Below, piece by piece: positions 1 to 7,720 of a stretch of 45,759 nt of DNA (position 1 is the stretch's first letter; each line of letters starts with the position of its first letter). Location of the stretch: contig NZ_JANHKS010000042.1 of NCBI RefSeq assembly GCF_028682175.1, forward strand, positions 1 through 45,759, in the 5' to 3' direction. Below the pieces are notes generated by a model. It did no database searches, had not been told where the DNA came from, and saw only the letters and a list, made by a program, of their open reading frames with translations. The stretch is from Pseudomonas putida. GTDB taxonomy: Bacteria > Pseudomonadota > Gammaproteobacteria > Pseudomonadales > Pseudomonadaceae. The position numbers and the translations under genes are program-made.

Positions 1-60
1 GGCTTGCCGGCGGGGGCGTCCTTGAGATCGCTCCCGCCGGCAAGCCGTGCTGCTACGTGA
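1..60. repeat. REP inverted pair (GTAGCAGCACGGCTTGCC type), cut by window edge
   Basis: Two arms GGCTTGCCGGCGGG (1-14) and CCCGCCGGCAAGCC (33-46) are perfect inverted repeats, and the right arm continues into GTGCTGCTACG. The outer part of the left arm lies outside the window. The same family recurs near 12403, 26375, 32928 and 36318. It sits just downstream of thrB and could act as a transcript-end structure, which is inference. Confidence 0.85.
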
Positions 61-82
61 TCGGTGTCATCTGGGGAATCCG

Positions 83-1033
83 TTACAACGCAAATGGCAA
101 AGGAATGTGCACATCCTGGCGCTGTTCCAGGCGCTTGCCGAATTCTGCAGGGTCGTGGATCAGCACGTCCTGGCCGGCAAAGCTTTCTGCGGCGATCAGG
201 CGCGACAGCCAGAACCTTACGCAACCCACGCGCAGCATCGTTGCCCACAACTGTGCTTCGGTTGCAGTGAACGGACGTAGGGCTGCATAGGCGCCCAGCA
301 GTGCACGGGCCCGGGGCGCGTCGATGGCGCCGTCTTCGAACGAACACCAGTCATTCACCGCGATGGCCACGTCATACAGCATCGGCGCGGAGCAGGCGTT
401 GTAGAAGTCGATCACGCCGGTCAGGTGCGTGCCTTCGAACAGCGTGTTGTCGCGGAACAGGTCGGCGTGCACGTTGGCCCGAGGCAAGGCCATGATCCTG
501 GCCTGTTCACGCTCGATTTCGTCCACCGATTTCTTCAGCAGCGCACCTTCGGTTTCACCCAGGTGCGAAATGAAATTGCGGCCTTCTTCCAGCATCCAGT
601 CCAGGCCCCGGTCGGTCTTGCGCTCGATGGGGTTGTCGCGGGTTGCCAGGTGCATGTGCGCCAGCAGCTCGCCGATCTGCATGCAGTGCTGGGTGTTGGG
701 CTCGGTCGGGTGCTTGCCCGACAGCCGCGGTTGCAGCAGCGCAGGCTTGCCCTTGAGCTCGCGCAGCGCCTGGCCGTCGGTGGTGCGCAAGGCGTAGGGC
801 ACTGGCAGGTCGGCATCGTGCAGGACGTCCAGCAGTTCGATGAAGAACGGCATTTCCTGCACGGGGCCGCGCTCGACCAACGTCAGGACGTACTCGCCCT
901 GCTCCATGCTGATGAAGAAGTTGGTGTTTTCACTTCCGGCGGCAATGCCCTGAAAATCACGCAGTTGGCCAAGCCCGTACGGGGCGAGAAAAACTTCCAG
1001 CTCGGGCCGAGCCAGGGGAGTAAAAACGGACAT
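83..1033 (-). CDS. thrB: Homoserine kinase (type II, APH-like fold)
   Basis: Cytoplasmic kinase that phosphorylates L-homoserine with ATP, the committed step towards threonine. The 316-residue product matches the pseudomonad/alphaproteobacterial ThrB type built on an aminoglycoside-phosphotransferase fold, not the GHMP fold of E. coli ThrB. An N-terminal nucleotide-binding lobe contains GSENTNFF (33-40), the Brenner-type catalytic loop HADLFRDN is at 189-196, and the metal-binding VIDF (Asp209) follows. The start ATG lies 33 bases after the end of the DUF2782 gene on the same strand, so the two probably form an operon transcribed away from polA. The neighbourhood DUF2782-thrB next to polA is the usual Pseudomonas arrangement. 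Function is assigned from motifs and context. Confidence 0.93.
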   Translation of the reverse strand: MSVFTPLARPELEVFLAPYGLGQLRDFQGIAAGSENTNFFISMEQGEYVLTLVERGPVQEMPFFIELLDVLHDADLPVPYALRTTDGQALRELKGKPALLQPRLSGKHPTEPNTQHCMQIGELLAHMHLATRDNPIERKTDRGLDWMLEEGRNFISHLGETEGALLKKSVDEIEREQARIMALPRANVHADLFRDNTLFEGTHLTGVIDFYNACSAPMLYDVAIAVNDWCSFEDGAIDAPRARALLGAYAALRPFTATEAQLWATMLRVGCVRFWLSRLIAAESFAGQDVLIHDPAEFGKRLEQRQDVHIPLPFAL

Positions 1034-1066
1034 ATGAACACTGCCAGCAAAAGGTGAATGTAAGGC

Positions 1067-1357
1067 CTACCAGCTGAATAATACCCATTGGGGGATCAGC
1101 ATGTCCGGCTGATCAGCCCGAATGAATTGCCCGCTGGTGCCGTCAGCCCGCACCAGATAATACGGCTTTCCGTATTTTGGCGTGATTTTGACCGCATAAA
1201 CGAAGCCGTTCGCCTTGTATTCCTGCACGAAATTGTCACCGTCCTTGCGGATCGTGACGTCAGGTTCGGCGGACGGCGCCTCGTCTTCGGCAGCCAGTGC
1301 CATCAGTGGGCAAGCAACCATCAAACTGACCAGCAACAGGCGATTTAGCGTGCGCAT
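1067..1357 (-). CDS. DUF2782 small exported protein
   Basis: A 96-residue protein with an N-terminal signal peptide (about 1-22, ending ALA-A). The mature part is acidic at first, then contains the DUF2782 core with NGFVYAVKITP and GKPYYLVRADG and a C-terminal WVLFSW. It is predicted to be periplasmic; its function is unknown. It is the first gene of a likely operon with thrB and is divergent from polA, sharing a 72-base intergenic region that must hold both promoters. The family is largely restricted to gammaproteobacteria. No catalytic residue pattern is visible. Confidence 0.85.
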   Translation of the reverse strand: MRTLNRLLLVSLMVACPLMALAAEDEAPSAEPDVTIRKDGDNFVQEYKANGFVYAVKITPKYGKPYYLVRADGTSGQFIRADQPDMLIPQWVLFSW

Positions 1358-1429
1358 GATAACCTTGCTCCTTTGTCGTCAACGGTCCTCGCATTCTAGC
1401 GCCGACCCCGCCGAAAAGGTTGATCCTGC

Positions 1430-4195
1430 ATGAGTCTTGCGCCCCTCGTCCTGGTGGACGGTTCTTCTTACCTGTATCGCGCTTTCCACGCGCTGCCGCC
1501 GCTCACCACGTCCAAAGGCCTGCCCACCGGTGCGGTCAAGGGCGTGCTGAACATGCTCAAGAGCCTGCGCAAACAGTATCCGGATAGCCCGTTTGCCGTC
1601 GTTTTCGACGCCAAAGGCGGCACGTTCCGTGATGAAATGTTTGCCGAGTACAAGGCCAATCGTCCCAGCATGCCCGATGACATGCGGGTGCAGATCGACT
1701 TCCTGCACAACTGCGTGAAAGGCCTGGGTTATCCGCTGCTGTGCGTCGAAGGCGTCGAGGCCGACGACGTGATCGGCACCCTGGCGCGCAGCAGTGCCGC
1801 AGCCGATCGCCCGGTGATCATCTCCACGGGCGACAAGGACATGGCCCAACTGGTCGACGGGCACATTACGCTGGTCAACACCATGACCGGTAGCGTGATG
1901 GACGTGGCCGGCGTGAAAGAGAAATTCGGTGTCGGTCCTGAGCACATCATCGACTATCTCGCGCTGATGGGCGACAAAGTCGACAATATCCCCGGCGTTC
2001 CAGGCGTGGGCGAAAAAACCGCCGCGGGCTTGCTGCTGGGTATCAATGGTGGCTTGAAGGAACTGTACGAGAACCTCGACAAGGTCCCGACCCTGGCCAT
2101 TCGCGGGGCCAAGACCCTGCCTGCCAAGCTCGAAGAGCACAAGGAAATGGCGTTCCTGTCCTATAAGCTGGCGACCATCAAGGTCGATGTGCCGCTGGAC
2201 ATCGAGCTGGACGCCCTGCATTGCGGCGAGCCTGATCGGGAAGCCTTGCTGGCCCTGTACACCGAGCTTGAATTCAAGAGCTGGATCACCGACCTGCAAC
2301 GCGAAGCCAAACAGGAAGGCGCCGAGATCGCGCCGGTGCAGGAGGCAGCGCCAGTCATCGAGGCCAAGTACGAGCTGATCCTGGAGCAGACCCAGTTCGA
2401 CGCCTGGCTGAAGAAGCTTGAGGCCGCCAAGCTGTTCGCCTTTGTGGTGCAAAGCAATGGCACCGACGCCCAGCGCGCGCAGATCGTTGGCCTGTCATTC
2501 GCGATCAAGACCCACGAAGCCTGCTACATCCCGCTGACCCACTCCTACATGGGCGTGCCGCAGCAACTGGATCGCGACGCGGTGCTCAAGTCGGTCAAGC
2601 CGATGCTCGAAGACGCGAGCAAGATCAAGGTCGGTCAGCACGCCAAGTTCGCGATCAACCTGCTGGCCAACTGTGCCATCGATGGCGACCACGCCCAGGG
2701 CATCAGCGTGCAGGGCGTGAAGTTCGACACCATGCTCGAGTCCTATGTACTGGACTCCACGGCCACCCGCCACGACCGTGACAGCCTGGTCGCCAAGTAT
2801 CTGGATCACACACCGGTAAACTTCCAGGACATCGCTGGCAAGGGCGCCAAGCAACTGACTTTCGATCAGATCGCCCTCGAACAGGCCGGCACCTACGCCG
2901 CCGAAGAGGTCGATCTGACCCTGCGCCTGCACGAAATCCTGCAGGAAAAACTCGGGAAAACCCCAAGACTGGCACCGGTGCTCAATGACATCGAAATGCC
3001 GCTGATGCCGGTACTGGCGCGTATCGAGCGCCAGGGCGCGCTGGTCGATGCCAAGCTGCTGGGCATCCAGAGCGTCGAGCTGGGCAACAAGATGACCGAG
3101 CTTGAGCGCGAGGCGTTTGCCATCGCCGGTGAGGAGTTCAATCTGGGCTCGCCCAAGCAGCTGGGGGTGATTCTCTACGAAAAACTCGGCATGCCGATCA
3201 TCAGCAAGACCGCAACCGGCCAGCCTTCCACGGCTGAAGCGGTACTGGCGGAACTGGCCGAGCAGGAGTTTCCGCTGCCCAAGGTGCTGATGCAGTACCG
3301 CTCGATGAGCAAGCTGAAAAGCACCTACACCGACCGCCTGCCGGAGCAGATCAACCCGCGCACCGGGCGGATTCACACCTCCTACCATCAGGCCGTCGCC
3401 GTGACCGGGCGCCTGTCGTCCAGCGACCCGAACCTGCAGAACATCCCGATCCGCACCTCCGAGGGCCGCCGGATTCGCCAGGCGTTCGTCGCGCCTGCGG
3501 GCTACAAGCTGCTGGCGGCGGACTACTCGCAGATCGAGTTGCGGATCATGGCCCATCTGGCCAAGGACGAAGGCCTGCTGCACGCTTTCCGCAACGACCT
3601 GGATGTGCACCGTGCGACCGCCGCCGAAGTCTTCGGCGTTGAACTGGAAAACGTTACTGGCGACATGCGCCGCAGCGCCAAAGCCATCAACTTCGGCCTG
3701 ATCTACGGCATGAGCGCGTTTGGCCTGGCCAAACAGATCGGCGTTGATCGCAAGCAGTCGCAGGCCTACGTCGACACCTACTTCGCCCGCTACCCCGGCG
3801 TGCTGCAATACATGGAACGCACCCGCGCCCAGGCCGCCGAGCAGGGTTTCGTTGAAACCATCTTCGGCCGTCGCCTGTACCTGCCGGACATCAATGCCAA
3901 GAACCAGGCCCTGCGCAAAGGCGCCGAACGCATGGCGATCAACGCGCCGATGCAAGGCACGGCGGCTGACATCATCAAGCGTGCGATGGTCGCGGTGAAC
4001 AGCTGGCTGGATGCTTCAGGGCTCGACGCCCGCGTGATCCTGCAAGTGCACGACGAACTGGTGCTGGAAGTGCGTGAGGACCTGGTCGAGCAGATCAGCC
4101 AGGAAATCCGCGTGCACATGAGCGGCGCCGCCGAACTGGACGTGCCGCTGCTGGTGGAAGTGGGCGTGGGCAATAACTGGGATGAGGCGCACTAA
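1430..4195 (+). CDS. polA: DNA polymerase I with degenerate proofreading site
   Basis: Repair and Okazaki-fragment polymerase of 921 residues. The 5' nuclease domain (about 1-290) keeps its acidic residues: LVDGSS (Asp10), VFDAKGG (Asp60), VEADD (109-113), STGDKD (132-137) and the GDKVDNIPGVPGVGEKTA helix-hairpin region from 181. The polymerase domain (about 510-921) is intact: motif A DYSQIELRI from 698, motif B RRSAKAINFGLIYG (747-760) and motif C QVHDELVLEV (872-881). The middle 3'-5' exonuclease domain (about 315-505) is folded-looking but has lost its metal ligands: FAFDTE is FAFVVQ (336-341), the KVGQNLKYD motif is KVGQHAKFA (400-408), and YAAED is YAAEE (489-493). Relative to E. coli these are D355V, E357Q, D424A and D501E. 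Proofreading is therefore probably absent. The start is the ATG with an AAAAGG-like ribosome site a short distance upstream. Confidence 0.97.
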   Translation: MSLAPLVLVDGSSYLYRAFHALPPLTTSKGLPTGAVKGVLNMLKSLRKQYPDSPFAVVFDAKGGTFRDEMFAEYKANRPSMPDDMRVQIDFLHNCVKGLGYPLLCVEGVEADDVIGTLARSSAAADRPVIISTGDKDMAQLVDGHITLVNTMTGSVMDVAGVKEKFGVGPEHIIDYLALMGDKVDNIPGVPGVGEKTAAGLLLGINGGLKELYENLDKVPTLAIRGAKTLPAKLEEHKEMAFLSYKLATIKVDVPLDIELDALHCGEPDREALLALYTELEFKSWITDLQREAKQEGAEIAPVQEAAPVIEAKYELILEQTQFDAWLKKLEAAKLFAFVVQSNGTDAQRAQIVGLSFAIKTHEACYIPLTHSYMGVPQQLDRDAVLKSVKPMLEDASKIKVGQHAKFAINLLANCAIDGDHAQGISVQGVKFDTMLESYVLDSTATRHDRDSLVAKYLDHTPVNFQDIAGKGAKQLTFDQIALEQAGTYAAEEVDLTLRLHEILQEKLGKTPRLAPVLNDIEMPLMPVLARIERQGALVDAKLLGIQSVELGNKMTELEREAFAIAGEEFNLGSPKQLGVILYEKLGMPIISKTATGQPSTAEAVLAELAEQEFPLPKVLMQYRSMSKLKSTYTDRLPEQINPRTGRIHTSYHQAVAVTGRLSSSDPNLQNIPIRTSEGRRIRQAFVAPAGYKLLAADYSQIELRIMAHLAKDEGLLHAFRNDLDVHRATAAEVFGVELENVTGDMRRSAKAINFGLIYGMSAFGLAKQIGVDRKQSQAYVDTYFARYPGVLQYMERTRAQAAEQGFVETIFGRRLYLPDINAKNQALRKGAERMAINAPMQGTAADIIKRAMVAVNSWLDASGLDARVILQVHDELVLEVREDLVEQISQEIRVHMSGAAELDVPLLVEVGVGNNWDEAH

Positions 4196-4255
4196 TCGTT
4201 TGTTGTTCGCACGGCTTTTGTGGGTGGACCACATGCTAGGAGTCTTGCGCATCAT

Positions 4256-4349
4256 CTGTGGGAGTGGGCTTGCCCACGAAGAGGTCGGGTCAGGCGCGGA
4301 AGATTTTGGGGCAGTGCCTGAGTATTCGCGGGCAAGCCCGCTCCCACAG
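4256..4349. repeat. REP inverted pair (TGTGGGAG...GGGCTTGCCC type)
   Basis: Outer arms CTGTGGGAGTGGGCTTGCCC (from 4256) and its imperfect complement GGGCAAGCCCGCTCCCACAG (ending 4349) bracket a 50-base centre. The difference between the arms is a single T/C position in the head. It lies between polA and the sRNA promoter and may end polA transcription. It belongs to a different REP family from the GTAGCAGCACGG copies in the window. Confidence 0.85.
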
Positions 4350-4393
4350 GTGATCAATTGCGACCTTGCCAACATTAAATTTCCGCGGATTTT

Positions 4394-4421
4394 GAACTTC
4401 CGCGAACATTACCCGGTCAGA
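4394..4421 (+). promoter_or_regulatory. AlgU (sigma-22)-type promoter of ersA
   Basis: GAACTT at 4394-4399 and TCAGA at 4417-4421 are separated by 17 bases, close to the AlgU/RpoE consensus GAACTT-N16/17-TCtgA. Transcription from about 4428 to the terminator at 4555 gives an RNA of about 128 bases, near the length of P. aeruginosa ErsA, which is known to be AlgU-dependent. Spacing, motif and RNA length agree, which makes this a well-supported prediction. Confidence 0.72.
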
Positions 4422-4427
4422 GCTTGC

Positions 4428-4555
4428 GAGTGGCTGACGTAGCCGCTCATGCTCCTATGTTGTGTTAAGTGTTGGCAGATATCCGGACCACTCCCGAGCG
4501 GTCTGGACTTGGACCCCGAACTTCCCCTCCCCATATGAAGTCCGGGGTTTTTTTT
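4428..4555 (+). ncRNA. ersA: ErsA / Spot 42-like small RNA
   Basis: The polA-engB intergenic region is the conserved location of Spot 42 (enterics) and ErsA (Pseudomonas). The sequence shows a first hairpin, CCGGACC (4483-4489) with GGTCTGG (4500-4506), that exposes the loop ACTCCCGAGC. It then shows a C-rich stretch and a strong terminator. A CUCCC loop of this kind is the antisense seed used by ErsA in P. aeruginosa on algC and oprD mRNAs. The 5' end is inferred from the AlgU-type promoter and may be off by a few bases. The role is Hfq-dependent post-transcriptional control of envelope and exopolysaccharide genes, by homology. Confidence 0.82.
4514..4555 (+). terminator. Rho-independent terminator of ersA
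   Basis: CCCCGAACTTC (4514-4524) pairs with GAAGTCCGGGG (4537-4547), with one A-C mismatch and a 12-base loop, and is followed by eight T residues (4548-4555). It ends 9 bases from the stop of the convergent engB gene. Confidence 0.92.
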
Positions 4556-4564
4556 GCCTGCGAT

Positions 4565-5200
4565 TCAGGCCGCAGGCGCTTTGTCTTCCAGCTCCATCCA
4601 GTCGGCCAGCACGGTGTAGGCCTCTTCCAGGCCCATGCGCTTGGGTGCCGAGAACAGCTGGATGGTGACGGTGTCGCCCCAACCTTTGCGAATTTCGGAC
4701 TGGACCTTGAGCAGCGTGTTCTTGGCCGCGCCGAAGGTCAGTTTGTCGGCTTTGGTCAGCAGGATGTGCATCGGCATGCCGCTGGCGATGGCCCAGTCGA
4801 GCATCAGCAGGTCGAAGTCGGTCATCGGATGGCGAATGTCCATCATCAGAATCAGCCCCTTCAGGCTCTCCCGGCTGCCCAGGTACGCCTCAAGGTGACG
4901 CTGCCAGTGCTGCTTGAGCGGGATTGGCACTTTCGCGTAGCCGTAGCCTGGCAAGTCGACCAGACGGCGATCGTCGTCCAGACTGAAGAAGTTCAGCAGC
5001 TGGGTGCGGCCCGGGGTTTTCGAGGTACGCGCCAGGCTTGCGTGGGTCAGGGTGTTCAGCGCGCTGGATTTACCGGCATTGGAACGCCCGGCGAAGGCGA
5101 CTTCGAAGCCTTCGTCATCGGGGCACTGATCGACTTTGGCGGCGCTGAGCATGAACTTGGCTTGTTGGCACAAACCGAGGATCGGGTTCTTGAGTTGCAT
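4565..5200 (-). CDS. engB: Ribosome biogenesis GTPase EngB (YihA/YsxC)
   Basis: Essential-type TRAFAC GTPase that helps assemble the 50S ribosomal subunit. With the ATG at 5200 the product is 211 residues, the usual family length. An in-frame ATG at 5365 would add 55 residues that do not resemble the family, so it was rejected. The G1 loop GRSNAGKSS (38-46), the switch region TPGRTQ (62-67), G3 DLPGYGYA (82-89) and G4 TKAD (149-152) are all present. It converges on ersA and polA and is divergent from the cytochrome c4 gene, as in other Pseudomonas genomes. Confidence 0.95.
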   Translation of the reverse strand: MQLKNPILGLCQQAKFMLSAAKVDQCPDDEGFEVAFAGRSNAGKSSALNTLTHASLARTSKTPGRTQLLNFFSLDDDRRLVDLPGYGYAKVPIPLKQHWQRHLEAYLGSRESLKGLILMMDIRHPMTDFDLLMLDWAIASGMPMHILLTKADKLTFGAAKNTLLKVQSEIRKGWGDTVTIQLFSAPKRMGLEEAYTVLADWMELEDKAPAA

Positions 5201-5250
5201 GGGATATCCGGTGAGGGCGTTGGCGCGGTTTGGCGCCAGCGGGGTGTCTT

Positions 5251-5279
5251 TTTCCGTTTGATGGGCGCAAGTATATAAT
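5251..5279 (+). promoter_or_regulatory. Possible sigma-70 promoter of cytochrome c4 gene
   Basis: A perfect TATAAT (5274-5279) lies in the engB/cytochrome c4 divergent region, with a weak TTTCCG at 5251-5256 and 17-base spacing. It would give a 90-base leader before the cytochrome start. The poor -35 box keeps confidence low. Confidence 0.4.
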
Positions 5280-5376
5280 GCCGCAGATTTTGTGTGTGCT
5301 TTGTGCGTCAGCAGGATAGAAGTTCGCGCAAGTCGGGCTAACCTTACACCAACAATAAAATCCATTGGATTAGCCG

Positions 5377-5994
5377 ATGAACAAACTACTGGTGAGTCTG
5401 CTGTTGACCCTGGGTATTTCTGGCGCCGCGCAAGCTGCTGACATCCCGGTGGGCGATCCCGCCGCTGGCCAGCCGAAAACCGCTGTGTGCGGTGCCTGCC
5501 ACGGGCCGGACGGCAACAGTATGGCGCCCAATTTTCCGAAACTGGCAGGGCAAGGCCAGCGTTACCTGCTCAAGCAGCTGCACGAGATCAAGGACGGCAA
5601 GCGTGTGGTGCTGGAGATGACCGGCCTGCTCAATAACCTGAGCGACCAGGACCTGGCCGACATCGCGGCCTATTTCGCCAGCCAGCGCGGCAGTGTCGGC
5701 GCCGCCGATGCAAACCTTGTCGCCAGGGGCGAGGCTTTATTCCGGGGCGGCAAGCTGGATCAGGGCATGCCGGCCTGCACGGGCTGCCATTCGCCCAATG
5801 GCGCCGGCAACGCTGCCGCAGGCTTTCCGCACCTGGGCGGGCAGCACGCCGACTATGTGAAGAAACAGCTCACGGCGTTCCGCGAAGGGGAGCGCACCAA
5901 CGATGGCGACACCATGGTCATGCGCACCATTGCGTCCAAGCTCAGCAACAAGGATATCGACGCGCTGTCGGCCTATATACAGGGTCTGCATTAA
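5377..5994 (+). CDS. Dihaem cytochrome c4
   Basis: Periplasmic (or membrane-associated) dihaem electron carrier that feeds terminal oxidases such as cbb3. The 205-residue product has a signal peptide cut after AQA (about residue 20) and two homologous cytochrome domains, each with one haem-binding CXXCH: CGACH (38-42) and CTGCH (134-138). Both domains carry the following pattern NxxxxFP.L.GQ (APNFPKLAGQ and AAGFPHLGGQ), typical of c4. It is a single gene followed by a good terminator. P. aeruginosa has another small cytochrome gene at this locus, which is not present here. Confidence 0.94.
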   Translation: MNKLLVSLLLTLGISGAAQAADIPVGDPAAGQPKTAVCGACHGPDGNSMAPNFPKLAGQGQRYLLKQLHEIKDGKRVVLEMTGLLNNLSDQDLADIAAYFASQRGSVGAADANLVARGEALFRGGKLDQGMPACTGCHSPNGAGNAAAGFPHLGGQHADYVKKQLTAFREGERTNDGDTMVMRTIASKLSNKDIDALSAYIQGLH

Positions 5995-6075
5995 CGCCGG
6001 ATTAACGCGAAGCCCCTGATCTAGAGGCTTTTGGCGCGGTTTCACACTTCTTCACGATTCCCGTGCAGGCGGGCT

Positions 6076-6105
6076 AAAAAGGGTAGCGAACGGCTGCCCT
6101 TTTTT
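6076..6105. terminator. Bidirectional rho-independent terminator
   Basis: AAAAAGGGTAGC (6076-6087) pairs with GCTGCCCTTTTT (6093-6104) around a 5-base loop, with one G-T wobble and six T residues. It ends the cytochrome c4 transcript before dsbA. Confidence 0.85.
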
Positions 6106-6196
6106 GTGCGCGCAGGCGTTACACTTGCGAACTCGTATCACCTCCTCCGGTCCAACTGCCGGTATCGAGGTGGCCTTTCATGCCCAGGAGTTAAGC

Positions 6197-6832
6197 ATGC
6201 GTAATCTGATTCTCAGCGCCGCTCTGGTGTTCACCAGCCTGTTCGGTCTGACCGCTCAAGCTGCAGAGCCTATCGAAGCGGGCAAGCAATATGTCCAGCT
6301 GAGCAGCGCCGTCCCTGTTTCCGAACCAGGCAAGATCGAAGTCGTCGAGATGTTCTGGTACGGCTGCCCGCACTGCTACGCCTTCGAGCCAACCATCAAT
6401 CCATGGATTGAAAAACTGCCGGCCGACGTGCACTTCGTGCGCATCCCTGCCATGTTCGGCGGCCCATGGGATGCCCACGGCCAGCTGTTCATCACCCTGG
6501 ACACCATGGGTGTAGAGAAGAAAGTCCACACCGCCGTATTCGACGCCATCCAGAAAGGCGGCAAGCGTCTGACCGACCCTAATGACATGGCCGAATTCGT
6601 CGCCACCCAGGGCGTCGACAAGACCAAGTTCCTGGAAACCTTCAACTCGTTCGCTGTGAAGGGCAAGATCGCCCAGTACAAGGAACTGGCCAAGAAGTAC
6701 GAGATTTCCGGCGTTCCGACCATGATCGTCAACGGCAAGTACCGTTTCGACCTGGCCTCGGCCGGTGGTCCGGAGCAGACGCTGGACGTGGCCGATCAGC
6801 TGATCGCCAAAGAACGTGCAGCAGCCAAGTAA
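6197..6832 (+). CDS. dsbA: Thiol:disulfide interchange protein DsbA
   Basis: Periplasmic oxidase that introduces disulfides into exported proteins and is reoxidised by DsbB. The ATG at 6197 has an AGGAG site 6 bases upstream and begins a clear signal peptide (about 1-22, ending AQA). An in-frame upstream extension has no such features. The product is 211 residues. The thioredoxin-fold active site CPHC is at 57-60 in FWYGCPHCYAFEP, and the cis-proline loop SGVPTM puts Pro at 174. The alpha-helical insert lies between them. A GTG start of the next gene follows after 6 bases, suggesting co-transcription with downstream genes. Confidence 0.96.
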   Translation: MRNLILSAALVFTSLFGLTAQAAEPIEAGKQYVQLSSAVPVSEPGKIEVVEMFWYGCPHCYAFEPTINPWIEKLPADVHFVRIPAMFGGPWDAHGQLFITLDTMGVEKKVHTAVFDAIQKGGKRLTDPNDMAEFVATQGVDKTKFLETFNSFAVKGKIAQYKELAKKYEISGVPTMIVNGKYRFDLASAGGPEQTLDVADQLIAKERAAAK

Positions 6833-6838
6833 GCGCCC

Positions 6839-7720
6839 GTGATCACGCGCTGGGGTACTGAACGCGCCGTTGCCCGGCATTCGGCGAAGGTCAACGAGCG
6901 TCACCTGGAGCAGACCGGATTGCCGTCCGATGGCCGGCTGCGTCTGCTCAGCTTCAACATTCAGGTGGGCATCAGTACCGAGCGCTACCGGCACTACCTG
7001 ACCCGTGGCTGGCAGCACCTGCTGCCCCACAATGGTCGTGCCGGAAATCTGCAGAAGATCGGCAACCTGCTTGCCGACTACGATCTGGTCGCCCTGCAGG
7101 AAGCCGATGGCGGCAGCCTGCGATCAGGCTACGTCAATCAGGTCGAGCACCTGGCCCAGCTCGGGTCATTCCCGTACTGGCATCAACAGCTCAATCGCAA
7201 CCTGGGGCGCTTCGCCCAGCACAGCAATGGCGTGCTGAGCCGCTTGCGCCCCCATGACATCGAAGACCATCCCTTGCCAGGCCCTGCCGGGCGCGGCGCG
7301 ATCCTGGTTCGCTTCGGCGAAGGCGAAGACGCGCTGGTGGTGGTGGTCATGCACCTGGCGCTGGGTGCACGCACCCGTACTCGTCAGTTGGCCTACATTC
7401 GCGAGCTTATCGGCGGTTATCGGCACCAGGTGCTGATGGGCGACATGAACACCCATGCCGCCGACCTGCTGGAAACCTCGCCCCTGCGCGACCTGGGCCT
7501 GTTGGCGCCACAGATCGAAGCCACCTTCCCCAGTTGGCGCCCGCAGCGCTGCCTGGACCACATCCTCTTGAGCCCGACCCTGACACTTGAGAAAGTGCAG
7601 GTACTGGCTCAGCCCATCTCCGATCATCTGCCCGTCGCGGTGGAGATTCGCTTGCCGGCCTCATTAATTGGGGACTCCCTGCCGATAACAAGCCCATCTC
7701 CTCGCGGATCCTCGGAATGA
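6839..7720 (+). CDS. Endonuclease/exonuclease/phosphatase-fold hydrolase
   Basis: A 293-residue protein of the exonuclease-endonuclease-phosphatase superfamily, metal-dependent phosphodiesterases acting on nucleic acids or phospholipids. Visible motifs in order: LLSFNIQVG (N-terminal Asn), LVALQEADGG (metal Glu), SNGVLSR, MGDMNTHAADLL (catalytic Asp/Asn) and ISDHLPVAVEI (terminal Asp-His pair), a complete catalytic set. No signal peptide is evident, so it is probably cytoplasmic. The GTG start is 6 bases after dsbA, and the stop overlaps the ATG of the diguanylate cyclase by 4 bases, so translation is likely coupled. The substrate cannot be told from the sequence. Confidence 0.85.
   Translation: MITRWGTERAVARHSAKVNERHLEQTGLPSDGRLRLLSFNIQVGISTERYRHYLTRGWQHLLPHNGRAGNLQKIGNLLADYDLVALQEADGGSLRSGYVNQVEHLAQLGSFPYWHQQLNRNLGRFAQHSNGVLSRLRPHDIEDHPLPGPAGRGAILVRFGEGEDALVVVVMHLALGARTRTRQLAYIRELIGGYRHQVLMGDMNTHAADLLETSPLRDLGLLAPQIEATFPSWRPQRCLDHILLSPTLTLEKVQVLAQPISDHLPVAVEIRLPASLIGDSLPITSPSPRGSSE

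Noticed and set aside
2495..3955. Open frame of 486 codons opposite polA
   Set aside because: It is the mirror of conserved polA codons in GC-rich DNA, with no family resemblance and no ribosome site.
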